Counted from the stretch's first letter, positions 10,700 to 23,609 are shown. The stretch is DNA of 64,000 bases from Brasenia schreberi (GCA_036023115.1 JAYKKT010000076.1:806001-870000); one strand, 5' to 3'. Translations and numbers: made by a program. The notes: generated from the sequence alone by a model not told the origin.

Positions 10700-13598
10700 A
10701 TGGAAAAACAAAAACTCGAAAATAGAGTGCTTTGTATAGTTCCCAAGGTTCTTGTTTTACAAAAACCCAAAAAAATCAAAAATTTGGAAAATACCAAAAA
10801 GATTTTGTACATAGCTGCTCCTGGTAGGACTTTGGCAAAAGAAAAGGATTTCGAAATACAGTCATGCCCTTTGGTTTGAAAAATGCCGGCGCAACATACC
10901 AACGAGCCATGACCACGATCTTCCATGATCAAATTCATGAGCTTGTAGAAGTGTATGTAGATGATCTCTTGGCAAAATCCAAAACCCGATGCACTCACAT
11001 CGAATGTTTACAAAAGATTTTCGAAAGGCTTAGGCTTTACAAAGTAAAGCTAAACCCTCAAAAATGTGTGTTCGGGGTAGAATCAGGGAAGCTTCTGGGC
11101 TTTATGGTGAGCCAAAGGGGAATAGAAGTCGACCCTCTAAGTGTCGAGCCATCATAGACATGGCTCCACCCTCCAATCTCACCCAAATCCGTCGCCTCCA
11201 GGGTCGTTTACAATCCGTTCGCCGATTCATATCGAATTTGGCCACTAGATGCGAACCCTTCAACAAACTGTTGAGGAAGGGCACGAAATTCTTATGGGAT
11301 GACGAATGTCAGAAGTCCTTCGAGAGACTGAAGGCATACTTGGTTAATCCCCCCGTTTTGAACCCTCCAAAGCAAGGAAAACCGCTTTTATTATACATCT
11401 CCGTGCATGCGAATACTTTAGGAGCCCTGTTGGCTCAATACGAGGATAACACCCATAAGGAGTATGCCATCTACTATATTTCGAAAACTCTTTTGGCTTA
11501 TGAACGAAATTATCAAGCCATGGAGAAGACGTGCTTGGCCCTAGTCTGGGCCTGCCAGAAATTCAGACACTATTTCCTAGATCATGAAATCTGGATAGTG
11601 TCCAAGCTTGATCAAATCAAGCACTTGTTCGAAAAACCCATTCTCACGGGTAGATTGGGCAAATGGCAACTCCTTCTAATGGAGTATGATCTGAAATACC
11701 ATAACCAGATCTCCATTAAGGGGCAAGCCCTAGCAGATTACGTGGCTGAGTTCCCCTTAGAGGACGCATATCCCACTCTTGTTGAAATGCCTGATGAAGG
11801 CATATTGTAAAACCATTTTCAAAACCACATTTTGGCTAATTCTTTCGAAAACCATGTGTGGAAGATGCACTTCGATGGGGCACGAAACCAACGAGGGGCT
11901 GGTGCTGGGGTCATCCTAATCTCCCTTGAAAAGGGCGAGATTCCCATAGCAGTCTGCTTAGATTTCGAATGTTCTAACAACGTAGCTGAGTATGAAGCAC
12001 TCATACAAGGCTTAAGGATTTCGAAAACTCTAGGGGCATCGTGCATTGAGGTCTTTGGAGATTCGCTCCTTGTCATAAACCAGGTTTTAAAAACTTGGCA
12101 AGTACGTAATGAGAAACTACTTCCATATCATGAGTTGGCCACTCGATTGGTCCAATCCTTCCAGTCGTGTAAACTCACACACATAGGAAGAGAGGACAAT
12201 GGCATCGCCGACGCCCTCTCCTCCTTGGGTTCAGCCTTGAAGGTCGATCCCATTTCAGGGACCAGGTCTTTGGAAATATGGCATGCGCCCCACCCATCCA
12301 CACACGACTTGGATATTTGCCAAAATAACCCAGAGTCTATTGAAAAACCCTGGTTTTATGACATCAAATAGTTTTTAGAAAATGGGGGATTCGCCGAGGA
12401 TGCCACATCCAAGGATAAGGCATTCATCCGTAAGATTTCGACCCAATACACCATTCTGGGTGGGGTCTTATACAAAAAAAGTTTTACCGGCATTCTGCTT
12501 AGGTGTATCGACCTAGAGGAGGCTAGGATAGTGATGCACGAGTTCCACGATGGAGAATGCTGAGGTCATGTTAATGCCAACATGATCGCAATGAAAATAC
12601 TTAGAGGGGGCTATTTTTGGTCCACCTTGAAAAAGGATTGTCACGATCATGGTAGAAAGTGTCATCCATGTCAAGTGCATGGGCACGCCATTCATATCCC
12701 TTCATCTGCATTGCATTCTGTGGTCAGCCCCTGGCCATTTACCATGTGGGCGTTTGACATCGTAGGCCCAATATTTCCAAAGGCCTCGAATGGGCATCGA
12801 TTTATTTTAGCAGCCACGGAGTATTTCTCTAAGTGGGTGGAAGCCATTTCCCTAACCAATGTGATGGGGCAACATGTGGTGGCTTTCATCCGGAGGAATA
12901 TCTTGGCTCGATTTGGGGTTCCACGAGACCTTGTGTCTGATAATGGCACCCCATTCAAGAACGAGCAGATGGTTAAGTTGTGCAACACGTATGGCATAAC
13001 TCACCACTTCTCCTCACCCTACTACCCTCAAGGCAACGGCCAAGCCGAAGCCACAAACAAGACTTTCATTAGCATAATTGAGAAAACCTTAGAGAAGGGT
13101 AGGACGTGGCATGAGAAGCTGGATGAAGCTTTATGGGCTTATAGGACTTCCATCCGAACTCCCACAAATGCCACACCATTCGAATTGGTCTATGGCACAA
13201 ACGCCATTCTTCCCATCCTTACCCAACTGCATTCATTCCATACATCCATTGCACTCGACCTCCCCCTAGAGACGCTTCAGCATACTAGGATGGCCGAATT
13301 AGATTTGCTAGATGAGAGGCGACTCCTTGCCATAGATCATGCTCGTGCATACCGGCAAAGGATAGCCTGACATTATAACGAACACATGAGAGCTCGCCAC
13401 TTTGAAGTGGGAGATCTGGTCTTAAAAACCATCCACCATCGTGGCCCACACCCCCTGGGAAAGTGGCGCCCCAACTGGGATGGACCCTATGTTGTACGAG
13501 CAACCACTACGAACAATTCGTATTGGTTGATCGATGTAGAAGGTAGGAATTTAGCGGATCTTATCTATATTCAATACTTAAAGAAGTATCATATGTAG
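10700..13598 (+). pseudogene. Element A ORF2 (pol), dead, with internal deletion
   Basis: The N-terminal start (ATGGAAAAACAAAAACTCG) is followed by a deletion at 10856/10857. Against B about 786 bp are missing, including reverse-transcriptase motif A. Still recognisable are YVDDLL, the degenerate gypsy RNase H, the second RNase H (HFDGAR), the integrase core and the C-terminal GPY module. A 1-nt deletion in the C-run near 11131 shifts the frame and is shared with B. Stops also occur at about 12369 and 12563, and at about 13368 near the integrase C-terminus. It cannot encode a working enzyme. Confidence 0.92.
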
Positions 13599-14776
13599 GA
13601 TTTGGATTAAATTCCAGTTTTTGAATTTTTTTTGGGATAGCTACCTGAAGACATGTGAATAAGGTGCAAAGGCAAACTCGTGTGACCCTAAGTGAGAGAA
13701 TTCGCACTTGTGAAAGAGTGGAGTCTTCAAAAATCGTGGTTACATTTCAAAATCCTTCTTCTTACAAAGAAAGGCCTAGTTCAATATAGCAAGATACTTG
13801 CAAGTAGTACGTGCTATTTCTAAATAGGCTGATCTGGAATGGATCGAGTGTAGGCTTGGGATAAGTCCTCCCCTCTTCTCTTCTACTGCCAAAAGGAAAA
13901 TAAAGGCCCAAACAAAAGGGAATTTCCCCTTTCAAAGTATCTTTCCAAAAGAAAGAAACCAGGATTCAAAAGGAAAAATCGATTCTCTTGTGAAAAAGAG
14001 GGATTAAAGAAAAAATACTCCCAAAGGGAGACCCTCTATGAAAGAAAAAAAGGAAAAAGAGGCCAAAAAGCTCAAAAAGAGCAGTTTTCCGCCTTCTATG
14101 CCTTAAACCACGAGACGCTTCAGAAAGGACCGTGGTATCTCTTTCCCATCCTTGGCTTATCCCAAGCTAAAGCATGGTTCATTTCGAGGAACCCTAAAGT
14201 AAAAATAGGATTTACTTACTTGAATTTCATCTTGTTTGAGAATTCGACGTTTCGAGTAAGGCATAGGAATTTGAAATAGAGCTTGTTTTCTTATAAAACC
14301 TCCGCTAGATAAGCGAGTGTTAAGACTCAAATAAGGGCAAGCACGAAGAGCTCGAGATCCTTAGGATCGAGACTCAAGACAGTTGTCCCTTTTGTAAATA
14401 AATTTTGTAAATAAGTTTTGAAAAATCGAACATCGAACAGCATAGGATTTTTGCTCACTTGGAGCAACAGGCCTTGTAAGTCTCTAGAGTTCGACCACAT
14501 CTGGTCTCTGGGAGGTCGCCACTCTTGGCACCAGACCCATGTCATCTGCATTCCACACATGGCACTTGCATAAACATGATCCCATTTAAGGACCAGATTC
14601 CATAGCAAACCCTTTGGCATAATATCTCCTCCTACTAGAGTTTGTAAATTGAGATTTTGCTAAAAATAGGGATGATCCCATATTCTTCGTGGCTAGATCT
14701 AGGGAGACATTGAAAGGGGTGTTTGTCGTCTTTGCCCTTATCCAAATCGATTTGGACAAGGCCAAAGAGGGACATC
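13599..14776 (+). other. Element A 3' untranslated region with polypurine tract
   Basis: This is about 1.18 kb between the pol stop and the 3' LTR. It contains an A/G-rich segment with GCTC-AAAAA-GAGC (near 14080), the perfect palindrome TCCAAATCGATTTGGA (14741-14756) and a polypurine tract AAAGAGGGA (14764-14772, last G changed to A) four nt before the LTR. I see no sense-strand gene. Antisense open frames exist but are broken between copies. Confidence 0.75.
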
Positions 14777-15210
14777 TGTAAACACCCCGAAATCTCACGA
14801 ATTTCTCAAATCCACTTGGTTTTGTAAAAGCAGCCCCAAAGGGCCATTTTGAGTCTGGAAACCTAGGAGCCTTCCAGACAACCCTGTACATGTTTTGAAC
14901 TTTACATATTTCAAAAATGTATCATATGGCTTTTTAAAAACCTTTTAAAACACACGTTTTGAAACCCCGAAGCAGCTTGGCCTAATCTAGACAGGACTAG
15001 GAAAGCTAAGAAGAGCCCGGAACCGGAGCACCTGTCGAGCCCGGCATAGCAACTCTCGTATCAAATCCACACCCCCAGGATCTCGAACGTCCAAGACCCT
15101 GTTATCATCAAAACATTGTTTGAAGTCATCTCCGGAAGGCGAAAACAGAGGCGGACGATCATGTTGGCGAAGACCCAATGAAGACGGAGTACTGATGCTG
15201 TCAAGCCCCA
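14777..15210 (+). repeat. 3' LTR of element A, first part
   Basis: It starts TGTAAACACC and matches 906-1339 of the 5' LTR with about 15 differences by eye. It is cut at 15210 by the insertion of element B. The flank CCCCA (15206-15210) should be B's TSD and be repeated after B's right end, outside the window. Confidence 0.9.
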
Positions 15211-16064
15211 TGTAAACATCCTGAAATCCCACGAATTCCTCGAAACAACCTGGTTTTGTAAAAGCAGCCCCAAAGGGCTATTTTGAGTCTGGAAACCCAG
15301 GAGCCTTCCAGGAAACCCTGTACATATGTTTTGAACTCTGTATTTCAAAAATATACAATATGGCTTTTAAAACCTTTTTAAAACATGTTTTGAAACCCCA
15401 AAGCAGCTTCGGCCTAATCCAGACAGGACCAGGAGAGCTAAGGAGAGCCCAGAACCGGAGCACATGTCAAGCCCGGCACAACAACTCTCGTATCAAATCC
15501 ACACCCCCAGTATCTCGAACGTCCAAGACCCTGTTATCATCAAAACATCCTTTGAAGTCAACTCCGGAAGGCGAAAACAGAGGCGGACGATCATGTTGAC
15601 GAAGACCCAACGAAGATGGAGTACTAATGCTGTCAGGCCCCGCACAAACCGTTCATTTTGAACACAGGTCGAAGGAGTCAGAGTTCAGTTTGGATCGGAT
15701 CTGGACCATATATATCCAGATTCCAATCCAAACCCATGTATGGACTTGGATTTGGATTTGGATCCAAAGATCCAAACCAATATCCATATCCATGGCCCAC
15801 ATCACCTTCTCATAAATGGAGGTGGGGCCCACTTGAATTTCACATGGGATTATGGGCATGAGAGAGAGTGGGGGGTGGATAAGATCAAGTGTGTGTTGTA
15901 ATTAAGCTTGACTTGTGTGTCAAGTTTGGGGTTAATCATGTGGGTTAGCCTAATTAAGTGGGTTTAAGCTTGTAATTAGCCAAAACCTAACCTAGGGCTG
16001 CACCAACATGATGTGGTTAAGATCCATGGGCCATGCAAAGGGAGCTCCTTCACCTAAACCTAAC

Positions 16065-16300
16065 CCAAAACGCCTAATCCTAGCCTTCCACCTTAATCCG
16101 GCCCTAATATCAGCCTAATCACCTAACCCACTTCCCTAATCCCGGCCTAATCCCAACCTAATCACCTAACCCACTTCCCTAATCCTTCCCTAAACCTAGG
16201 TTAATTTCCCTAAAGCTAGCCTAATCCTAGCCTAATCACCTAACCTAGCTCACTAAACCTCACCCTAGAACAAACCCACCTAGCTAAACCCTAAACCTCT
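16065..16300 (+). repeat. Telomere-like CCTAA array, B 5' LTR
   Basis: Same arrangement as in A and D. Confidence 0.75.
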
Positions 16301-16448
16301 AAACCACCCCTAGTCCACAACCTACCCAAACCACTTGTATTTAAAATATCTGGCCCTACCCTTTCCATCCCACCTTATCCTCATACCACCCTACCTTAAC
16401 CACCTAACCACTACCCCAAACCCAGCCCTAACCGACCTAGCCCATCCC

Positions 16449-16456
16449 TATATAAA
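16449..16456 (+). promoter_or_regulatory. LTR TATA box of element B
   Basis: TATATAAA followed by a C-run and TTGGGGGCGGG. Confidence 0.6.
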
Positions 16457-17629
16457 CCCCCCCCCTTGGGGGCGGGTTTCATCATCTAGCAGCCCACCCA
16501 TTCCCAGTCGGGTCCTCCACTTCCCCAGCTCAACCGAATCACCACCTGCTCCACATCCTGCCACCACTTGCTCCACATCCCGCCTTCCACCTGCACCACT
16601 TCCCCAGCTCAGCCGAACGCCACCATCACCACCATCATCCGGCTGATCCCTTTCTACCCGCCACCATCTTTTCATCCGGTAAGTCCCCTACATCCTACCT
16701 TGCTACTTCTTCACTCCCTCTCCACTCTCAGCCACCTAATCCACTCACATATCACCCTAACACCAGCCCTTCCACTTGCTGCCACCAGCCCCACTCAGCC
16801 GAACCCATAACACCCTAACTACCTACCACCACCTAGACCTTTTAACTCCATTCGGCCACCCTATCCGACTCCCTAAAACCTGCCCGTATCATCCTAATAC
16901 ACCTACTACAACCACTACAACCTAGCCCCATCTCCTAGGTAGCTCCCCTACCTTACATCACTCCTAGCCACTCCAACTACCCGCCACCGCTAAGTCCTCC
17001 TAGTCGGCCACTCCAACTAACTGTCACTTCACTCGGCCACCATAGCAACCCGCCAACCCTAGGTGATTCGTTAGACCTTCCCTTAGGTTCACCCTTTGCA
17101 CAACCTACCTTAAAACTAAACCCTATCCTTAGTGACCCTACATAGGCCCTTTAGCCCAACACGCCAAAAAGAACCCATCTCTAGTAGCCGGCCATCTTCA
17201 AGGCGCCTCTTCCGTCCACCAAGAACATCTGGCCAACATCTCCCCTTGCCGTTCAACCTCGCGGAGCTCCCTTTTGCAGCCCAAGGCGAAGGCCAAGCCC
17301 ACGCTCAAGCAAGGCATCTTCGGACCAGCTATTAGTAAGTGCCTAACTCGGTCTTTAGTTGTATACTTGCTTGAGATTCAATTCGATACGGGGTTGTAAT
17401 AACGGAGCATAATCTCCCCCCGCTTGTAATAACGTGGCTTGACACACCCACACACATGCCCTCTCTTAGTTGTGCACAATTTTGAATGCACACGGGCCTA
17501 ATCAGCCCCTAATACATAAATATATACATATACTTTAATTTTGTAGGGTTTTGCTGAAGTTGGGTGTGTTGTCTTTCAATTCAAGCACTCACACACATTG
17601 AGCCTTCACTCTTATTTGAAAGACCCAAG

Positions 17630-20600
17630 TGTAAACACCCCGAAATCCCACGAATTTCTCAAATTCATCTGGTTTTATAAAAGCAGCTCCAAAGGGCTAT
17701 TTTGAGTCTGGAAACCCAGGAGCCTTCCAGACGACACTGTACATATGTTTTAAACTCTGTATTTCAAAAATATATAATATGGCTTTTGAAAACCTTTTAA
17801 AACATGTTTTGGAACCCCGAAGCAGCTTGGCCTAATCCAGACAGGATCAGGAGAGCTAAGAAGAGCCCGAAAACGGAGCACACGTCAAGCCCGGCACAGC
17901 AACTCTTGTATCTGATTCACACCCCCAGGATCTCGAACGTCCAAGACCTTGTTCTTATCAAAATGTCATTTGAAGTCATCTCCAGAAGGCAGAAACGGAG
18001 GCGGACGACCATGTTGGCGAAGACCCAACGCAGACGGAGTACTGATGCTGTCAGGCCCCGCACAAATCTTCCATTTCGAACCCAGCTCGAAGGAGTCAGA
18101 GTTCAGTTTGGATTGGATCTGGACCATATATATCCAGATCCCAATCCAAACCCATATGTGGACTTGGATTTGGATTTGGATCCAGAGATCCAATCCAACA
18201 TCCATATCCATGGCCCCCATCACCTTCTCATAAATGGAGGTGGGGCCCACTTGAAATTCACGTGGGATTATGGGCATGAGAGAGAGTGGGGATGGAAAAT
18301 ATCAAGAATGTTATAATTAAGCTTGACTTGTGTGTCAAGTTTGGGGTTAATCATGTGGGTTAGCCTAATTGAGTGGGTTTAAGCTTGTAATTAGCCAAAA
18401 CCCAACCTAGGGCTGCACCAACATGAGGTGGTTAAGGTCTATGGGCCATGCAAAGGGAGCTCCCTCACCTAAACCTAACCCAAAACACCTAATCCTAGCC
18501 TACCACCCTAATCCACCCCTAATTTGAGCCTAATCACCTAACCCACTTCCCTAATCCCGGCCTAATCCCAACCTAATCACCTAACCCACTTCCCTAATCC
18601 TTCCATAAACCTAGGTTAATTTCCCTAAACCTAGCCTAAACCTAGCCTAATCACCTAACCTAGCTCACTAAACCTCACCCTAAAACCCAACCACCTAACC
18701 TAGCCCTAAACCCCTAAACCACCCCTAGCCCACAATCTACCCAAACCACTAGTTTTCAAAATATCTGGCCCAACCCTTTCCAGCCCACCTTATCTACATA
18801 CCAACCTACCTAAACCACCTAACCACTACCCCAAACCCAGCCCTAACCGACCTACCCATCCCTATATAAACCCCCCCCCTTGGGGGTGGTTTTTCCTAGC
18901 TAGAAGCCCTCACGAATCCCAGTCGGGCCCTCTCTTTCCCCCATTTCCTCACCCAGCCGAACCTGCCCCAGCTGCTCCACCTGCGCCGCCTGCACCACCA
19001 CCATCCCTCCATCCCACCACCGCTTGCATCGCCATCTCCACCATCTCCCGGCCGAGCTTCACAGCCTGCCCATCTTCCTCCCAGCTGGGTACCACCTTCT
19101 CCCCATTCGGTAAGTACCCCCCACTCAACCTAGCTCCTTCTCTACTCCCTCTCCACTCCTAGCCACCCACCATACCGCCACCTTACCTACACATCAGCCC
19201 TTTGCTGCCATCATTCTCCCTTAGCCGAACCTATCACAACCTAAACCACTGGCCACTACCTAACTACCCTAACTACACCCGGCCAGCCACTTCTTCTCCC
19301 ATAAGACTCCCATTCGGCCTTCCCTAAAACTCCCTTTAGGTCCATACTCCCCAACATTCTATACTCTCCTAGTGACCCTAAACACTCACTTGGTCCAGCC
19401 CCTTTAATCCCCCACATCAAGGCGACACCCATTTGCAGCCGGCCACCTTCGAGGCGCCTATCCCGCGCCCCACTTGCAGCCGGCCAGCACCCTTTCTCAT
19501 CCACCCTCGCGGAGCTCCCGTTTGTAGCCCAAAGCGAAGGCCAAGCCCACGCTCAAGCAAGGCCTCTATGGACCAGCTACTCGTAAGTGCCTAAACTCGG
19601 TCTTTAGTTGTATACTTGCTTGAGATTCAATTTGATATGGGGTTGTAATAACGGAGCATAGTCTCCCCCCGCTTGTAATAACGTGGCTTGGCACACCCAC
19701 ACACGTGCACTCTCTTAGTTGTGCACGATTTTGAACACACACGGGCCTAATCAGCCCCTAATACATAAGTATATATATACTTTCATTTTCGAAGGGTTTT
19801 GCTTAAGTTGGGTGCGTTGTCTTTCAATTCAAGCACTCTCACACACATTGAGCTTCTGCTCTTATTTGAAAGACCCAAGTAAGGGCCGACCTATACTATT
19901 TGGGTTTCATTTCATGTCGTGTGAGTAAGTCTTTCAATTCAAGCACTCTCACACACATTGAGCCTTCGCTCTTATTCCCAAGACCTTAGTAAAGGCCTTA
20001 TTGCAGTTATATTTGGGTTTCATTTATGTCGTGTGTGTAGTACTTCAATTCAAGCACTCTCACACACATTGAGCCTTCGCTCTTACTCCCAAGACCTTAG
20101 TCAAGGCCATACTGCAATTTATATTTGGGTTTAATTTCATGTCGTGTGTGTAAGTCTTTCCATTCAAGCACTCACCCACATTGAGCCTTCGCTCTTATTT
20201 GCAAGACCCGAGTAAGGGATCATATACATATTCTATATATATATTTCCCTTCGGTTATTTCCCTTCGGTTATTTCCCTTCGGTGATTTCCCTTCAGTATT
20301 GTCTTTACATTTCGGGTTTTCCCTTTGGAGTAGCGTGAGTTTGCATTGCATCTACGCCATACCACGAGGTAGGACGCATATTGCATCAAAGCAAGCCCCG
20401 CTCGAATTCGCCCATGTAGTGGAGTGTTCATAACACACAAACTAGGTGGCCCGAAAAGGGATAAAAGAAAAGACTTAGGCACATGCAAATCCACGTGATC
20501 TAAAACATGCAATCGCATTTTAAAGACCCGAAATAGACACCTCAAACAGCTTCGTAGACTTTCTCTCCAAAAACTCGATTTTTGCAAAGCGTATAGACTG

Positions 20601-20810
20601 ACCCTTGTGCATCGGTGCAAGAAGGTCTGCGACGACAAGAGATTACTTGCTCACAGTCGCCACGTTTAGAAGTCAGTGTTAAAAATATCTTCGCTAGCTT
20701 AGGTAAGCTAGCTGGCACGCCCTGTTTGCATGCATAGGCCTTAGACACACGAGAGGATCCGCTCCAAGCCCTGAAAAAGGCAAAGAGGCGGGGATTTTCG
20801 TGCGTCTACA
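17630..20810 (+). repeat. 5' LTR of element C
   Basis: It is 3181 bp, from TGTAAACACC to GCGTCTACA. It contains a CCTAA array (18471-18725), TATATAAA at 18863-18870, GTAAGT at 19110-19115, a 109-bp array (about 19829-20215), TTATTTCCCTTCGG repeats (about 20245-20285) and the U5 hairpin (about 20693-20715). Confidence 0.92.
18471..18725 (+). repeat. Telomere-like CCTAA array, C 5' LTR
   Basis: Same arrangement, about 140 bp upstream of TATATAAA (18863-18870). Confidence 0.75.
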
Positions 20811-20815
20811 GAGAT

Positions 20816-20833
20816 TGGCACGCCCGGTGGGAC
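20816..20833 (+). other. Primer-binding site, element C
   Basis: TGGCACGCCCGGTGGGAC lies 5 nt after the LTR. It is identical in A, B, C, D and E. Confidence 0.7.
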
Positions 20834-20954
20834 GTGAGCCTTTCAAAAATCGAGTTTTAAAGTAGAAGTCTTGCGAAAATTTTGTAAAAAGGTGTCGTTT
20901 TAACTTGTTTTTTCTTTGCTTGTACTTAGGATATTTTGAAAAAGCTTGAAAGGC

Positions 20955-21850
20955 ATGTCAAAATCCAATCCAAGTGAAGTATCGAGCCAAGGCTCATGGG
21001 CATCAAGTTCTCACTCTAGGAGGATTTTCAAAAACAAAATAAAACTAGATGAAATCGAGGATTTGAGAAGGGAGTTTGAGGCCAAAATCGATGCTCTTAG
21101 CCAAGAGGTTGAAGTAGGCGATTCATGTTCATCGAACGGTGAACAAAGGCCTAAAAAGAAATCTGAAAAACCACGCAAGCAAAAAGAGGCCTCCGTAATG
21201 GAAGGCAACCAATACCACGAGTCCTTCACACAAAAGGACCGTAAAGCCCTACAGCAGTTGCTAAAAGGGCAGAATAAAGAGAAAAGAAGCTACGCCCTGT
21301 CTGACTTCCTTCCTATGGACTACGAAACAGACAGTGACGATGAAATACCGAACTTCCATCGGTATGATGGCATGGGAGACCCTAGGTCTCACTTAGAGCT
21401 TTTCTCACGTCGAGCCCATAAGAAGAAAAAGGACTCGATGAAATGGGTGTATTGGTTCCCTTTATCCCTTAAAGGCACAGCTGCCAAATGGCTGGCTTCC
21501 TACGACTTAAGCCAATTCGCTACTTTTGAAGAGTTAGCGAACTGCTTCATGCAAAGATTTGCACACAACGTAGAAGTCACGCCAACCCTGAATACCTTAA
21601 GGGATACAAAGCAAGGCATGAACGAAGACGTACATGCCTTCATTATAAGATGGAGGTCGCTTTTGGGCCAAGTGCGAGAGCTCATATCCGAAGGATGTGC
21701 AGTAATGCTCATCCTGGATAATTTTAAAAGCGAGTTAAAAACCCTTCTCTCGCTCCATGAGATTTCAACTTTCCATAAGTTGATCAAAAAGGCCTCCCTT
21801 TTCGAAACCAACTTGCGAAAAGGGACATACGATCACTTATGGAAAGGAAG
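20955..21850 (+). pseudogene. Element C gag, truncated after about 298 residues
   Basis: It starts at the ATG of MSKSNPSEVSSQG, chosen because it follows the acceptor-like tract and matches the other copies. The gag domain is intact and open up to YDHLWKGS, where the element is deleted. Translation would run into filler and LTR sequence and stop at 21974. The zinc knuckle, protease and pol are missing. Confidence 0.92.
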
Positions 21851-21863
21851 CCAACTTGCGAAA

Positions 21864-22444
21864 AAGGGCTCATATACATATTCTATATATATATTTCCCT
21901 TCGGTTATTTCCCTTCGGTGATTTCCCTTCAGTATTGTCTTTACATTTCGGGTTTTCCCTTTGGAGTAGCGTGAGTTTGCATTGCATCTACGCCATACCA
22001 CGAGGTAGGACGCATATTGCATCAAAGCAAGCTCCGCTCGAATTCGCCCATGTAGTGGAGTGTTCATAACACACAAACTAGGTGGCCCGAAAAGGGATAA
22101 AAGAAAAGACTTAGGCACGTGCAAATCCACGTGATCTAAAACATGCAATCGCATTTTAAAGACCCGAAATAGACACCTCGAACCGCTTCGTAGACTTTCT
22201 CTCCAAAAACTCAATTTTTGCAAAGCGTACAGACTGACCCTTGCGCGTCGGTGCAAGAAGGTCTGCGACGACAAGAGCTTACTTGCTCACAATCGCCACG
22301 TTTAGAAGTCAGTATTAAAAATATCTTCGCTAGCTTAAGTAAGCTAGCTGGCACGCCCTGTTTGCATACATAGGCCTTAGACACACGAGAGGATCCGCTC
22401 CGAGCCCTGAAAAGGCGAGAGGCGGGGATTTTCGCGCGTCTACA
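21864..22444 (+). repeat. 3' LTR fragment of element C
   Basis: It corresponds to the last ~600 bp of the 5' LTR (about 20213-20810), with one fewer 14-bp repeat unit. It ends CGCGTCTACA followed by the TSD. It is joined to gag through a duplicated segment: CCAACTTGCGAAAA at 21808-21821 recurs at 21851-21864. Confidence 0.9.
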
Positions 22445-22990
22445 CCAAGTAAGGGCCGACCTATACTATTTGGGTTTCATTTCATGTCATGTGTGTAAGT
22501 CTTTCAATTCAAGCACTCACACACATTGAGCTTTCGCTCTTATTTGAAAGACCTAAGTAAGGGCCGACCTATACTATTTGGGTTTCATTTCATGTCGTGT
22601 GTGTAAGTCTTTTAATTCAAGCACTCACACACATTGAGCTTTCGCTCTTATTTGAAAGACCCAAGTAAGGGCCGTGTTATACTATTTGGGTTTAATTTCA
22701 TGTTGTGTGCGTAGTACTTCAATTCAAGCACTCACACACATTGAGCTTTCGCTCTTATTCCCAAGACCTTAATCAAGGCCATACTGCAAGTTATATTTGG
22801 GTTTAATTTCATGTTGTGTGCGTAGTACTTCAATTCAAGCACTCACACACATTGAGCTTTCGCTCTTATTCCCAAGACCTTAATCAAGGCCATACTGCAA
22901 GTTATATTTGGGTTTAATTTCATGTCGTGTGTGTAAGTCTTTCAATTCAAGCATGCACCCACATTGAGCCTTCGCTCTTATTTGCAAGAC
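22445..22990 (+). repeat. Tandem array of about 109-115-bp units, B 5' LTR part 2
   Basis: Starts inside a unit (the other half is before element C) and holds about five or six units. Two adjacent units (about 22700-22925) are almost identical. Confidence 0.88.
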
Positions 22991-23609
22991 CCGAGTAAGG
23001 GCCCATATACATACTCTATATACATATCTCCCTTCGGCATTTACATTACAAGCCATTTCCCTTCGGTTATTTCCCTTCGGTTATTTCCCTTCGGCATTGT
23101 CTTTACATTCGGGTTTTCCCTTTGGAGTAGCGTGAGTTTGCATTGCATCTACGCCATACCACGAGGTTGGACGCATATTGCATCAAAGCATGCCCCGCTC
23201 AAATTCGCCCATGTAGTGGAGTGTTCATAACACACAAACTAGGTGGCCCATAAAGGGATAAAAGGAAAGACTTAGGCACGTGCAAATCCACGTGATCTAA
23301 AATCAGCAATTGCATCTAAAAGACCCGAATTAGACACCTCGAACCGCTTCGTAGGCTTTCTACACCCAAAAACTCGATTTTTCAAAGCGTACAGACTGAC
23401 CCTTGCGCATCGGTGCAAGAAGGTCTACGACGACAAGAGCTCACTTGCTCACAGTCGCCACGATTAGAAGTCAGTTTAAAATACATCTTCGCTAGCTAAG
23501 GTAAGCTAGCTGGCACGCCCTATTTACATAAATAGGCCTTAGATGCACGAGAGGATCCCCTCCAAGCCCAGGAAAGGCGGGGAGGCGTGGGGATTTTCGC
23601 GCGTCTATA
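22445..23609 (+). repeat. 5' LTR of element B, part 2
   Basis: The host LTR resumes with the TSD copy CCAAG and then TAAGGGCCGACC, the exact continuation of the interrupted 109-bp unit. About five or six further units follow (to about 22990), then the TTATTTCCCTTCGG repeats and U5 hairpin. It ends TCTATA instead of TCTACA. B's LTR totals about 3.58 kb, longer than D's, mainly because of extra 109-bp units. Confidence 0.92.

Larger units (their letters stand above)
906..15210 (+). mobile_element. Element A: Tat-lineage Ty3/gypsy retrotransposon, defective; 3' LTR split by element B
   Basis: A comprises a 5' LTR (906-4323), a primer-binding site (4329-4346), dead gag-pro and pol, a 3' untranslated region, a polypurine tract and the first 434 bp of the 3' LTR (14777-15210). 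The rest of that LTR must lie to the right of the window, because B is inserted at 15211. By eye the visible 434 bp differ from the 5' LTR at about 15 positions (about 3.5%), mostly transitions, so A is an old insertion. Solo LTR G interrupts its leader. Its pol has lost about 786 bp. Dual RNase H domains in pol place it in the Tat lineage. Confidence 0.92.
15211..17629 (+). repeat. 5' LTR of element B, part 1
   Basis: It starts TGTAAACATC and contains the U3 hairpins (about 15690-15785), a CCTAA array (about 16065-16300), TATATAAA at 16449-16456 with a C-run/G-run, donor-like GTAAGT at 16679-16684 and at the 17335 region, and the first 109-bp unit. Element C cuts it after CCAAG (17625-17629). 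Confidence 0.92.
17630..22444 (+). mobile_element. Element C: internally deleted retrotransposon with TSD CCAAG
   Basis: The boundaries are exact: CCAAG at 17625-17629 and again at 22445-22449 flank TGTAAACACC...TCTACA, and the host LTR sequence continues across it. C consists of a full 5' LTR, leader, the first part of gag, and only the last ~580 bp of a 3' LTR. The deletion removed the rest of gag, all of pol and most of the 3' LTR. The overlapping LTR ends differ by about 16 of 580 positions by eye. Confidence 0.95.

Noticed and set aside
20255..20638. A 127-codon antisense frame with CHRCTRVSLYAL-like start, repeated in most LTRs
   Set aside because: It is in the U5 part of the LTR, is translated from repeats and the hairpin region, and shifts or truncates between copies. 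No support as a gene.
17630..22444. Reading 17630-20810 and 21864-22444 as two independent solo LTRs
   Set aside because: One pair of CCAAG duplications encloses both, with primer-binding site and gag between them, so they belong to one deleted element.
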